From Methanobacteriales archaeon HGW-Methanobacteriales-1 (GTDB lineage: Archaea; Methanobacteriota; Methanobacteria; Methanobacteriales; Methanobacteriaceae): a DNA stretch of 64,000 nt. The notes under the pieces were generated by a model. The model was not told the DNA's origin. It saw nothing but the letters and a program-made list of their open reading frames with translations, and ran no database searches. This document shows positions 53,037-60,836 of the stretch, piece after piece. Within the stretch, counting starts at the first letter, position 1; every line of letters begins with the position of its first letter. The DNA lies in NCBI GenBank assembly GCA_002839705.1, contig PGYO01000005.1:62001-126000 (forward strand), read 5' to 3'. The position numbers were made by a program, and so were the translations under genes.

Positions 53037-53723
53037 TTATTCTTCCTTAAATAAGATTTTAGTCCTCATTTCTTCTAAATTAGAGACTATACGGGATAAG
53101 TCGCTGGCAGGAATACTAACCATGATTTCTTCTGGAGTGAGGCCCATGCTCTGCCTGGCTGCCACATCTCCAAATCCATAAGTGACTTTTCCAGCCATAT
53201 AGGGGGTGGCCGCCATGGAACTGCATATGGGGGATGCATCGGCGCCCAGTCCGTGTTCTCCAGAATCATAGGCATTGGCATGAAGTATTTTCATGCCCTG
53301 TTTGGCATTGCAGAGTATAAATATCACATCTACTTCAAATTCAGCCCTCTTTAAAGGAGCGAAAATCACTGAACTAAAAATTCCAGGTTCTATGTAGGTT
53401 TCATTTTGTCTGGAGCGCTGTAACGCAGGAATATTTTTATATAATCCTCGGGGAACCATAAAAGCACCACTTTGCACATTGGCCGGATATTCTTTCATGT
53501 CTTTAAGTCCAGAATATCTAGCACCACCCATACATTCTTCCTCTTCCAGTGTGGAATAGAATATTTCGCCCTGCATGGCTTTTCTAAGTTTGGCGCAGAA
53601 ACGGGACTTGCCTTCTTCCTTTTCCACGTTTCGGGGCTCTTTTACTGACCATCCTATGGCTACTGGTTCATTCTCTAATTTTAACATTTCACTTAAATTC
53701 TCACCTAATTCATTGTAATCCAT
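53037..53723 (-). CDS. DUF169 family protein
   Basis: 228 residues. DUF169 features: ENEPVAIGWSVKEP near residue 18, a RFCAKLRKAMQGEIFY segment, CMGGARYSGL, VFILCNAKQGM-like IFILCNAKQGM, and ADASPICSSMAATPYMAGKVTYGFGD near 168. The family is of unknown function and common in anaerobes. It sits between the TetR regulator and the MFS transporter. SD GAGGTG lies 5 bases upstream. Confidence 0.82.
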   Translation of the reverse strand: MDYNELGENLSEMLKLENEPVAIGWSVKEPRNVEKEEGKSRFCAKLRKAMQGEIFYSTLEEEECMGGARYSGLKDMKEYPANVQSGAFMVPRGLYKNIPALQRSRQNETYIEPGIFSSVIFAPLKRAEFEVDVIFILCNAKQGMKILHANAYDSGEHGLGADASPICSSMAATPYMAGKVTYGFGDVAARQSMGLTPEEIMVSIPASDLSRIVSNLEEMRTKILFKEE

Positions 53724-53807
53724 TTTAACACCTCTTTATCACAATAAACAACATTAATTTTCTTAATTCACCAATTCGCTAAATTTCGATTAAGATATTC
53801 AATATTC

Positions 53808-54452
53808 CTATTTCCTCAACATATGGAGAAATAAATCCCCTACATCGTTGTTAAATTTCTCTCCATCAATTCCCTTGCTTTCCAGTATATCTTTACTCCA
53901 GTCGCCCATATTCACCATACCATTGAAGATTATGGATAGAAGAATCATAGCTTCAGTTGGATCAACATCTGGTCTTATTTCACCTTCATCTATTCCTTTT
54001 TGTATGGAATCTATTCCTATGAACATTATTTCTTTGAATAATTCCTGTACTTCCTGGAATTCTTCACTACTGCTCATTTTATCCATATCAAATTGCTTTT
54101 TAATGGATGTGGGGGAATACAAGAGCCGGAAATAATCTGGATACTGATTAGAAAACTCCCTATTTGCTTTTCCATATAACACAAACTTTTTAAAACCACT
54201 ATTTCCTTTTTTAACCTCTTTTTTAATCATTTTGGCCCAAATACGAATTCCACGTAAGACTATGGCAAAGTACAATGATTCTTTATTTTTAAAATAAAGA
54301 TAAAGAGTACTTTTTCCAAGGCCAACCTCTCTGGCTATTTCATTCATTGAAATTTCATCAAAGTCCTTATCAATAATTAATTTCCTAGCAGCATCAATAA
54401 TATCGCTCTGACGCTGTTCTCTTTCTCTTTCTTTCCATTTTGCAAGTGACAT
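53808..54452 (-). CDS. TetR-family transcriptional regulator
   Basis: 214 residues. N-terminal HTH (about 14-60): QRQSDIIDAARKLIIDKDFDEISMNEIAREVGLGKSTLYLYFKNKESLY, which fits TetR_N closely. The C-terminal ligand domain is divergent. It is first of a - strand group with DUF169 and the MFS pump, and probably represses them and itself through the repeats at 54471-54526. SD AGGTGA lies 4 bases upstream. Confidence 0.9.
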   Translation of the reverse strand: MSLAKWKEREREQRQSDIIDAARKLIIDKDFDEISMNEIAREVGLGKSTLYLYFKNKESLYFAIVLRGIRIWAKMIKKEVKKGNSGFKKFVLYGKANREFSNQYPDYFRLLYSPTSIKKQFDMDKMSSSEEFQEVQELFKEIMFIGIDSIQKGIDEGEIRPDVDPTEAMILLSIIFNGMVNMGDWSKDILESKGIDGEKFNNDVGDLFLHMLRK

Positions 54453-54470
54453 GATTTCACCTATAATGTT

Positions 54471-54526
54471 TATGACTTACCAATCTTATTTATGACTCAT
54501 AGGTCAGTTACATAAACTGTGGTCAT
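54471..54526. promoter_or_regulatory. Candidate TetR operator region
   Basis: TATGACT is repeated at 54471 and 54491, two helical turns apart. ATGAC (54492-54496) and GTCAT (54522-54526) form an inverted pair around CAGTT-N5-AACTG (54505-54519). The block lies between the tetR start and a TATA-like CTTTATAACTT (54530-54540, - strand). Confidence 0.4.
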
Positions 54527-54613
54527 GATAAGTTATAAAGATTTTGGTTAAAATTAAAATTTTAAAATATTCAAAGAAAAAATTATATAAAAAATAGAAA
54601 AAATCAGCTTTTA

Positions 54614-54898
54614 TCAATCAATAATCTCAAATTCATCCACTTCCTCATAACTAATGGCTACGGTCAGCACCGGCTCATTAAATTCAAATCCTACAAAATA
54701 GGGGTTAATCCAAACATGGATGGCCTTACCAACGGTATCAATGGAAACCACAGGTCCAATACTAACTTTATTAATTATCAGGGTCACTGGTTCGTTATCA
54801 ACATTAAATGTTTTTCCATCCAGATTTTCTTCGGGGTATTCAACTTCCTCAAAACATTTACATTCTTCTATTTTTGCTATAATTTCTTCTTTAATCAT
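54614..54898 (-). CDS. Hypothetical protein, 94 residues
   Basis: Acidic soluble protein; not recognised. An N-terminal helix with a C-K-C pair (ECKCFEEVEYP) is followed by alternating strands (VTLIINKVSIGPVVSID, AIHVWINPYFVGFEF). GGG lies 8-10 bases upstream as a weak SD. No membrane segment. The coding frame is supported by codon pattern and its isolation between two genes rather than by homology. Confidence 0.55.
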   Translation of the reverse strand: MIKEEIIAKIEECKCFEEVEYPEENLDGKTFNVDNEPVTLIINKVSIGPVVSIDTVGKAIHVWINPYFVGFEFNEPVLTVAISYEEVDEFEIID

Positions 54899-55092
54899 TT
54901 TCTCAACCCTTTTTTTGCACAGTTTCTATCAAGATATTGTTTTTCACTAAGGTTATAACACTCGTCAAAACCATAATAGAATTATATTATTAATTTGTTC
55001 TTAGGTGTAATTAATTTTTTATTTCTCACCAAAAACCATTATAAACCACCTCCACCATAAGGAACTAAACACAGAACACTGAAGGCCCATAA

Positions 55093-55608
55093 ATGCAAAA
55101 ACGAAAACACATATTCTTCGATGATAACGTAAAAGTCGAGGTAATGGCCAACAAAATACGTAAATACGAGAAATACAAGCCTCACAGTATGAAAACTTCT
55201 GATGAGGATTTCCGTCTGCAGGAAAAATTGGCCATGCTCTCTATAGTAGCCAGTAATTTCATGATGACTGGACACAGCCCTACCTTAGTTATGACTAAAA
55301 GAGAGGAAGGAGACGAAGTCTTACTACCAGTAGGTGGAGGCCAGAAAGACCGGGCCCGGGAGATAATATCTAAAGTGGATTTCAGGAAACTCTATCGTGG
55401 GGGAAAGGGTAGAAAAACAGATCCATTAATGATAGTAACGGCTATCTGTATGTATGTTATGCGCCAGGATAACCCTAAAAGAGGAGATATTAGATATTCC
55501 AATGATTTTATTAGCAAAGTTGGGGTAACTAAGGATATTTATCAGCATGTTAGCCAAAAACTGGATGATTTGTTGAATTCCCAAAATTTGATAGGTCGCT
55601 CTATATAG
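55093..55608 (+). CDS. Orphan protein with TFB-like cyclin-repeat sequence
   Basis: 171 residues, basic, not matched to a named family by me. Residues 110-165 ([20 protein letters not shown]...[22 protein letters not shown]) resemble the cyclin repeat of archaeal TFB/TFIIB, in which an R-S/x-I-A-A-A-x-I-Y helix is followed by V-A-x-V-A-G-V-T-x-V-T. The preceding [19 protein letters not shown] also fits the helix before it. There is no zinc ribbon or B-finger. The N-terminus is Lys-rich with [14 protein letters not shown] role as a DNA- or polymerase-binding factor is speculation. Weak SD GAAGG before the ATG. A strong hairpin terminator follows. Confidence 0.6.
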   Translation: MQKRKHIFFDDNVKVEVMANKIRKYEKYKPHSMKTSDEDFRLQEKLAMLSIVASNFMMTGHSPTLVMTKREEGDEVLLPVGGGQKDRAREIISKVDFRKLYRGGKGRKTDPLMIVTAICMYVMRQDNPKRGDIRYSNDFISKVGVTKDIYQHVSQKLDDLLNSQNLIGRSI

Positions 55609-55696
55609 TGATATCAAAAATATTTGCTATTTTTTTAAATTATTTTATTCAAAATTAAAAACTAATTAATCTGGATTTTATTTAATTAACACTAAT

Positions 55697-55738
55697 AAAA
55701 GGCCAGGCTGTTCTTGGCGAATGTTTCGGGCCTTTTTT
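55697..55738. terminator. Bidirectional hairpin terminator between convergent genes
   Basis: AAAAGGCC (55697-55704) and GGCCTTTT (55729-55736) pair perfectly; the 24-base loop contains a CGAA/TTCG mini-hairpin. T runs occur on the 3' side of both strands, suiting the converging genes at 55608 and 55779. Confidence 0.65.
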
Positions 55739-55778
55739 ATTATATGGGCTGGAAAAACTAATCGATTTTTTAATGTTT

Positions 55779-56204
55779 CTATTCTTCTTCTTCCATGGCA
55801 GCTAAATTCCACATTACACCGAATTTGTCACGGAGAATTCCATAAGACGGACTGAAAAATGTTTGCTGTAAAGGCATAAGTACCATGCCCTCTTCTTGTA
55901 AGACATCAAAGGCCTGTTTTACTACTTCCACAGTGCTTTCCACGACAACGGCTATTCTATCGGTGAGATCCTCATTTATTTCCAGGGGACTGTCTGATAA
56001 TCTAATAAAATTGTCTCCAAATGGTAAAGTGGCCTGTAAGATCCAGTCTTTTTGCTCATCAGATATTGGCATAGAATTGTCTGGACTTTCAGGCATATCT
56101 CTAAACCGCATAATCTCAGATTTTTCTATATTAAATGCTTTTGTATAAAGTTCGATTGCTTCTTGACATTCTCCATGAAAGCTAAGATATGGTCTAATTT
56201 GCAT
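55779..56204 (-). CDS. VOC-family protein, PhnB type
   Basis: 141 residues of the vicinal-oxygen-chelate fold, PhnB/3-demethylubiquinone-like subgroup. RPYLSFHGECQEAIELYTKAF at the N-terminus, FGDNFIRLSDSP in the middle and FFSPSYGILRDKFGVMWNL at the C-terminus are diagnostic. Substrate unknown; the family includes glyoxalase-like and antibiotic-binding proteins. SD GAGGG lies 6 bases upstream. It heads a stretch of small - strand genes of bacterial type. Confidence 0.85.
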   Translation of the reverse strand: MQIRPYLSFHGECQEAIELYTKAFNIEKSEIMRFRDMPESPDNSMPISDEQKDWILQATLPFGDNFIRLSDSPLEINEDLTDRIAVVVESTVEVVKQAFDVLQEEGMVLMPLQQTFFSPSYGILRDKFGVMWNLAAMEEEE

Positions 56205-56326
56205 TTTTTCCCTCTTTTTTTAGAATATAAATTTAGATATATTCTGTTATTTTATTCATTAATAACTTCTTTTTGTAGTTCTGGAAGATGCCATTTAATC
56301 TCTAATTTTAAATAAAGAGGCCCTAA

Positions 56327-56767
56327 TTATTTTCCTGCTTTTAATTTGTCGCGTTCGGCAGATGCCATGGCTATCATCCGGGCAATCTCTGATAGGTTTT
56401 GATTAACTTCTTTTAGATCAGTTTCTTTTCCATTTATAGACGCGGCTTTATAGTCAATGGCCCCTTCTAAAGAAAAATCATCTTCAGAAACAACTATCCC
56501 AAATTTCCTACCTATTTCTGGCTCAATGACCTCATCAAGCGGGTTATTGAGTCTTTCTTTAACATCAATTTTTAATCCGGACAGGTATTCATCAAGTTTG
56601 GTCTCTACAAAACCCATAACAATAATTTCCTGAGGATCATTGACATTTATGGCAGTGCACATTTTGGTGGGAGTTCCGAATCCAACTGTATGATACCACG
56701 CTTTTCGAAAATCTTCGTATGTTTTTCCTTCTTTGAGTCTTCGGGTAACAATGGCCACGGTTTTCAT
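56327..56767 (-). CDS. Conserved hypothetical protein, 146 residues (possible dimeric alpha-beta barrel)
   Basis: Not recognised with certainty. The N-terminus VAIVTRRLKEGKTYEDFRKAWYHTVGFG looks like an EthD/dabb-type ferredoxin-like strand-helix start. A later part holds ESxxE-type acidic segments and a C-terminal helix (NLSEIARMIAMASAERDKLKAG). No membrane segment. SD AGGGAG lies 7 bases upstream. Its stop lies 24 bases after the preceding membrane-protein gene in the same direction only in the sense that both are on the - strand; co-transcription is possible. Confidence 0.6.
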   Translation of the reverse strand: MKTVAIVTRRLKEGKTYEDFRKAWYHTVGFGTPTKMCTAINVNDPQEIIVMGFVETKLDEYLSGLKIDVKERLNNPLDEVIEPEIGRKFGIVVSEDDFSLEGAIDYKAASINGKETDLKEVNQNLSEIARMIAMASAERDKLKAGK

Positions 56768-56791
56768 ATTTATTCTCCCTTTTCTAGTTGA

Positions 56792-57274
56792 CTATTCCTT
56801 CGGTTCTCGAGAGAGATTCGCAGTGTGTTTTTTTGTTTCGGCATAGACGCTTGGTCCATAAAGCATGTATCCAATGCCCACAAAGATCAGAATGTACTCA
56901 CCAATGGTAACAGCAGGTGGAGGTGAGACCGTGAAGAAGAAAAGTGCCTGATCAGCGGGTCCTATGAGGAAAATGAGCACTGCGTCGATTACTGCCAAGA
57001 CACCGGCGAGCCTGGGTCTTCGTAGCCACAGCGAAACCAGCCCGGCAAGTGGAAGCAACAAACCCACGGCTATGAAGAACCCGGCAAACGCAAGGGTCCT
57101 TATTTCCTCCATACGAGGTTCGACTCCCAATGGAGTCAATAGAAAGCCCAAAATGAACCCAAACCCAAACAAGACGACCAATACGCGCTCTGCACTTGTG
57201 AAAAATGGCTTTCCCAACTCTCCTTTCCTGGGTGCTGGCTGGTCGTTTGTTGATTGAGAATTATTTTTTTTCAT
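56792..57274 (-). CDS. Four-helix membrane protein, unknown function, atypical base composition
   Basis: 160 residues. After a polar, Gln/Pro-rich N-terminus come four hydrophobic helices (about 28-48, 62-84, 90-110, 118-140) and a polar tail. GC content and codon choice (CTG, GGC, GCC, CGC, GTG) are much higher in GC than in flanking genes, visible especially at 56880-57190. This is a strong sign of recent acquisition. SD GGGGG lies 7 bases upstream. Family not recognised. Confidence 0.68.
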   Translation of the reverse strand: MKKNNSQSTNDQPAPRKGELGKPFFTSAERVLVVLFGFGFILGFLLTPLGVEPRMEEIRTLAFAGFFIAVGLLLPLAGLVSLWLRRPRLAGVLAVIDAVLIFLIGPADQALFFFTVSPPPAVTIGEYILIFVGIGYMLYGPSVYAETKKHTANLSREPKE

Positions 57275-57457
57275 AAATTACCCCCTAAATTATTTCATTT
57301 TATGTTAATATGACCTTAGAAATTAATAAATTTGCTGATTTAAAGATTTTGGCCAAGAAAAAAAAAGGGTTCAAATTGTTGAATAATCTAATAATAAAAA
57401 GATATTATTTTGCATAAAGAAAGAAATGAGTAGGGCAGTATTTTAAAAAAATAAGGA

Positions 57458-57808
57458 TTAATGGTGTTGAATTAGTGCTATCCGAACCCCATTTGGATCT
57501 TCTATAAATGCCAGGGTCCCCACCGTTATTTCCATAGGCCCCATGGTGATTTTGGCACCTTTAGCTTTAAGCTCTTCCAGTGTGGTATTCAGGTCTTCCA
57601 CGTCCATTCCTATGGAAAATAGTCCTGGTTCATCTACTGGATTTTTAATGATTTCCACCATGGCTTCTCCTTCACCTTTCAATAAGGTGATGTTTCCGGC
57701 TGGCCCGAGATCGTATTGGCTATCTATTTCGAATCCCATAACTTCTGTATAGAACTTAATTGACTCCTCCATATCCTTAACAATCAGGGTACTGTATTTA
57801 ATTTTCAT
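57458..57808 (-). CDS. VOC-family (glyoxalase-like) protein
   Basis: 116 residues with the glyoxalase/bleomycin-resistance fold pattern: [24 protein letters not shown] at the N-terminus and [17 protein letters not shown] at the C-terminus, with a beta-alpha-beta-beta-beta repeat. A metal-ligand Glu/His set is not clearly complete. Substrate unknown. SD GAGG lies 9 bases upstream. The DUF1801 gene upstream is on the same strand, 40 bases away. Confidence 0.85.
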   Translation of the reverse strand: MKIKYSTLIVKDMEESIKFYTEVMGFEIDSQYDLGPAGNITLLKGEGEAMVEIIKNPVDEPGLFSIGMDVEDLNTTLEELKAKGAKITMGPMEITVGTLAFIEDPNGVRIALIQHH

Positions 57809-57848
57809 AGATTTTAACCTCTCTTGTGTTAATTATCGATTATTAATT

Positions 57849-58208
57849 TCATTTTTGTAAATTCTCCTTTACTCTAAAAATAACGATCTTCTCCACCAAA
57901 TCATAAGGGATCGGTTCATCCAGCGGAAACTGCACGGCACCTTTTGAGCTTTTATATTCTGATATCTGTTCTTTAAATGTTTCAATTCCCGAGGGTGCAG
58001 GATAAAATCCTATATGGTTTTTGTAGGCTGCAAAATGTACCAAGTTACCATGGAGCTTGAAAGTGGGCATGCCATAACTTATAGCCTCTTCAGCTTCAGG
58101 GGCCGCTTTTTGGATGACTTTTCGAATTTTTTCTAAAATATCCTGCATCTCTTCAGGAAATTCTGCGATATATTCGTCTATGGTTTCGAATTTTTTTCTG
58201 GGAGGCAT
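57849..58208 (-). CDS. DUF1801 / YdhG-like (iron-chaperone-type) protein
   Basis: 119 residues with the DUF1801 hallmark: TIDEYIAEFPEEMQDILEKIRKVIQKAAPEAEEAISYGMPTFKLHGNLVHFAAYKNHIGFYP, then a C-terminal KGAVQFPLDEPIPYDLVEKIV. Bacillus YdhG is described as a frataxin-like iron chaperone, but most members are uncharacterised. Base composition is normal here, unlike the related gene at 49460. GTGA precedes the ATG weakly. Confidence 0.85.
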   Translation of the reverse strand: MPPRKKFETIDEYIAEFPEEMQDILEKIRKVIQKAAPEAEEAISYGMPTFKLHGNLVHFAAYKNHIGFYPAPSGIETFKEQISEYKSSKGAVQFPLDEPIPYDLVEKIVIFRVKENLQK

Positions 58209-58299
58209 AATTTTTCACTAGTATTATATTTAAATTAGTTTAATAATATTTTTAACGAAATTCGCCTGATTATTAATTTCTGAATAGGGGAGATTTAGT

Positions 58300-58791
58300 A
58301 TGGAATCATTAAGGGAACAAATGTTTGAATATAGAAAACAGTTAGAAAAAGGCCACATACAGGGAGCATATAGGGGATTAATGAGTTATATCATGGATTT
58401 AAGAAATTATTTAAAAAATAAATATCCTGAATATTCTGTATCGGGGATTTATCAGGGTTATATGGATATGACTTATTTTTCATTCACGCCCGACTCATTA
58501 AAAAGCCTTAAATTGAAAATAGCTGTGGTTTTTATTTATGATACCTTTAAATTTGAAGTATGGTTGGCGGGATCTAATAAAAATGTTCAGAAAGAGTACT
58601 GGGAACTATTTACTGAAAAGAGCCTGGAAAAGTACCACATTCCATCATCTATAAAAGGAAGAGATTCCATTGCTGAAAATGTTTTAGTGGAAAATCCAGA
58701 TTTTGGTGATTTAGATAGCTTAACCCAAGAAATTGAGGAGGGTACCTTAATATTTATGGCGGATGTGGTGGAATTCTTATCAAATGATTGA
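58300..58791 (+). CDS. DUF7000 family protein
   Basis: 163 residues. The pattern YRKQLEKGHIQGAYRGLMSYIMDLRNYLKNKYPEY, GYMDMTYFSFTPDSLKSLKLKIAVVFIYDTFKFEVWLAGSNKNVQKEYWELF and SLEKYHIPSSIKGRDSI matches what I recall as the DUF7000 family, found in bacteria and a few archaea. Function unknown. SD GGGGAG lies 8 bases upstream. It stands alone, divergent from the DUF1801 gene. Confidence 0.72.
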   Translation: MESLREQMFEYRKQLEKGHIQGAYRGLMSYIMDLRNYLKNKYPEYSVSGIYQGYMDMTYFSFTPDSLKSLKLKIAVVFIYDTFKFEVWLAGSNKNVQKEYWELFTEKSLEKYHIPSSIKGRDSIAENVLVENPDFGDLDSLTQEIEEGTLIFMADVVEFLSND

Positions 58792-58907
58792 TTTTTATTT
58801 AAAGAATTCTTTAACCCCACTATGTACAATAAAAAAAATTAATTTATTTTTATTAAAATTATTTCAGTAAACAGGTCCTTAAATTTTCTTTTAACTCAGG
58901 ACTTTCA
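58792..58907. other. AT-rich spacer, nothing recognised
   Basis: Between the DUF7000 gene and the HxlR pseudogene. No gene, repeat or clear terminator is visible. Confidence 0.4.
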
Positions 58908-59209
58908 TTATTTATCAACTTCCTCTAGGTCAAAATCAAACAATTCAAATATTATTTTATTTAATCTACGGCCCTGGTCAGTTAAGCAGTACTCCGTCTG
59001 AACGGGAGAGATTTTATTACTCTTTATCAATTAGGCCTTCCTCTTCTAATTCTTTCAATCTCTCAGCGAGGACTTTTGCTGCTTAAATCAGGGTGCTGTT
59101 TTTAAAAGTCCTTAAAATGTTTGAAATCACAGAATAATCCTTTAATTATCTTAATATTCCATTTCTTCCGGAGATAACTAAATGTCTCGTCAATATTTGA
59201 TAACTTCAT
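58908..59209 (-). pseudogene. Broken HxlR-family winged-helix regulator
   Basis: Remnant of a redox/aldehyde-type HxlR repressor of about 100 codons. Frame 1 starts with ATG 59209 and reads to F-K-H-F-K-D-F before an in-frame TAA at 59102-59104, then DLSSK. A one-base shift in AAAA near 59074 moves to KVLAERLKELEEEGLIDKE, stopping at 59017-59019. A third frame from 59009 gives SPVQTEYCLTDQGRRLNKI and the normal C-terminus with stop at 58908. So one nonsense change and two frameshifts are needed. It is divergent from a flavodoxin-family gene of the kind HxlR proteins often control. Confidence 0.85.
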
Positions 59210-59438
59210 TAAATAATAATAATCTTTAGTCATACTAAGGGGCCCTACTTACCAAATGGTATCTAGATTAGAACAAGTAAATGATTAAGATATAATAATT
59301 TAAAATAATTATAATATAGGAAATGAGATAATTATTAATAGTAAATTGAATTAATTAATGGCCTATTTTATTATTTAAGAGAATAAAAGAGAGCTGTATT
59401 AGCATCATTTTAGATCTTAAACAAGTCGAGGTATTAAA
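59210..59438. promoter_or_regulatory. Former divergent promoter of the HxlR pseudogene and flavodoxin gene
   Basis: The palindrome TACCA-AA-TGGTA (59250-59261) lies midway, a plausible operator for the lost HxlR protein. The rest is AT-rich and contains the promoter of the gene at 59439. Confidence 0.45.
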
Positions 59439-60074
59439 ATGAAAGTATTATTGGTAAATGGAAGCCCGCATAAGAAAGGTTGCACCTTCACAGCCCTTAC
59501 AGAAGTGGCAGAGACTTTGAATAAAGAAGACATTGGTACAGAAATTTTTTGGGTAGGGACCAAGCCCCTGGTGGGGTGCACGGCCTGTATGAAATGTGCT
59601 GGAATTGGGAAATGTGCCTTTGATGATCGTGTCAATGAATTTCTGGACATAGCTCCTGACGCTGATGGATTTATCTTTGGTTCTCCAGTACACTATGCAG
59701 CCGCCAGTGGTGCCATAACTTCCTTTATGGATCGAGTTTTCTATTCTGACATGATGGGAGGCAAACAGTCTTTTTATCTGAAACCAGGAGCAGCAGTTGT
59801 CTCAGCAAGAAGAGCAGGAACCACAGCCACCTTTGACCAAATCAATAAATATTTCACAATTTCACAGATGCCCATTATTGCTTCCCGCTACTGGAACATG
59901 GTTCATGGAGCACAGCCAGAAGATGTTAAAAAAGATTTGGAAGGATTGCAGACCATGCGTATACTGGCTCGGAATATGGCCTGGCTTTTAAAGTGCAAGG
60001 AAGCTGGAGAAAAAGCTGGCATCCCTTTTCCCACAAAGGAAGAAGCCATCTTCACTAATTTTATCCGAGAATAA
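59439..60074 (+). CDS. Flavodoxin-family NAD(P)H-dependent oxidoreductase (iron-sulfur flavoprotein-like)
   Basis: 211 residues. FMN phosphate loop VNGSPHKKGCTFTAL at the N-terminus; VGCTACMKCAGIGKCAFDD near 48 has the compact cysteine motif of Isf-like and NADPH-dependent FMN reductase proteins; FGSPVHYAAASGAITSFMDRVFY near 85 is the flavin contact. The C-terminal half is helical. A role in reducing quinones, flavins or oxygen species is known for relatives. SD GAGGT lies 7 bases upstream. Its neighbour is a second flavodoxin, 83 bases on. Its likely regulator (HxlR) is now a pseudogene, so expression may be constitutive. Confidence 0.85.
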   Translation: MKVLLVNGSPHKKGCTFTALTEVAETLNKEDIGTEIFWVGTKPLVGCTACMKCAGIGKCAFDDRVNEFLDIAPDADGFIFGSPVHYAAASGAITSFMDRVFYSDMMGGKQSFYLKPGAAVVSARRAGTTATFDQINKYFTISQMPIIASRYWNMVHGAQPEDVKKDLEGLQTMRILARNMAWLLKCKEAGEKAGIPFPTKEEAIFTNFIRE

Positions 60075-60157
60075 TCCATCAAGATAATTATCCCTTTCAA
60101 TAGATTAATTATTATTTAAATTTAGGAACAATAATAATGAAAAAGGAATGAGAAACC

Positions 60158-60685
60158 ATGAATTTAAAAGAAGAAAAATCTTTGATAGCTTATTTTTCAC
60201 GTGCAGGCAATAACTATGTTAGTGGCCAGATTGTGGACTTACCCGTCGGCAACACTGAAATATTGGCCAGGATGATTCAGGAAATAACTGGGGCGGATAT
60301 TCTCCGCATTGATCCTGTAAATTCTTATCCCGAAGATTATAATGAAACCACTGAGGTGGCACAAAAAGAACTTAATGAGGATGCCAGGCCCGAGATTTCT
60401 AATCATGTAGAAAATATGGCTGATTATAGTGTGATATTTTTGGGTTATCCTAATTGGTGGGGAACCATGCCTGCACCTGTTTTTACATTCTTGGAAGAAT
60501 ATGACTTTTCCGGGAAAACCATTATTCCCTTCTGTACACACGAAGGGAGCGGTTTAGGCCACAGTGCAAAAGATATTGTAAAACTTTGTCCTAAAGCAAC
60601 GCTTTTAGATGGTCTGGCACTACATGGTGCCAGGGTAAGCGATGCAAAAGAGAATCTTATGAACTGGTTGAGTAAATTGGAATAG
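60158..60685 (+). CDS. Flavodoxin
   Basis: 175 residues of the flavodoxin_4-type family. LIAYFSRAGNNYVSGQI at the N-terminus is the FMN phosphate loop in an extended form, GNTEILARMIQEITGADIL follows, VIFLGYPNWWGTMPAPVFTFLEEYDFSGK near 90 is the isoalloxazine loop, and PFCTHEGSGLGHSAKDIVKL closes. Carries single electrons or hydride between low-potential donors. SD AAGGAATG upstream. Probably co-transcribed with the gene at 59439. Confidence 0.88.
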   Translation: MNLKEEKSLIAYFSRAGNNYVSGQIVDLPVGNTEILARMIQEITGADILRIDPVNSYPEDYNETTEVAQKELNEDARPEISNHVENMADYSVIFLGYPNWWGTMPAPVFTFLEEYDFSGKTIIPFCTHEGSGLGHSAKDIVKLCPKATLLDGLALHGARVSDAKENLMNWLSKLE

Positions 60686-60726
60686 AATAATTTGTATTGG
60701 AAATTAAAAATTCAAAATGGGACCAT

Positions 60727-60826
60727 ATGATAAGTAAAAACGTATGGGTGCTGTCTGCCAGTCCCAGTCTATTTTTACACCATGGATGCCCAGATGAAAA
60801 CTTTGATTGATCGAACTTATGCCTGA
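60727..60826 (+). pseudogene. Internally deleted flavodoxin-family remnant
   Basis: A 100-base remnant. ATG 60727 reads MISKNVWVLSASPS, an FMN-reductase N-terminus. It then gives way, in another frame, to PVYFYTMDAQMKTLIDRTYA with stop at 60824-60826, which normally lies about 70 residues further in such proteins. A deletion of about 200 bases at the short repeat CAGTCCCAGTC explains it. It lies 41 bases after the flavodoxin gene and has no downstream part left. Confidence 0.7.
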
Positions 60827-60836
60827 TGCACTGAAA

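Noticed and set aside
54716-54958. 80-codon frame on the + strand
   Set aside because: Antisense to the small hypothetical gene at 54614-54898, with no SD and no recognisable features; neither frame has homology I know, but the - strand has better codon use.
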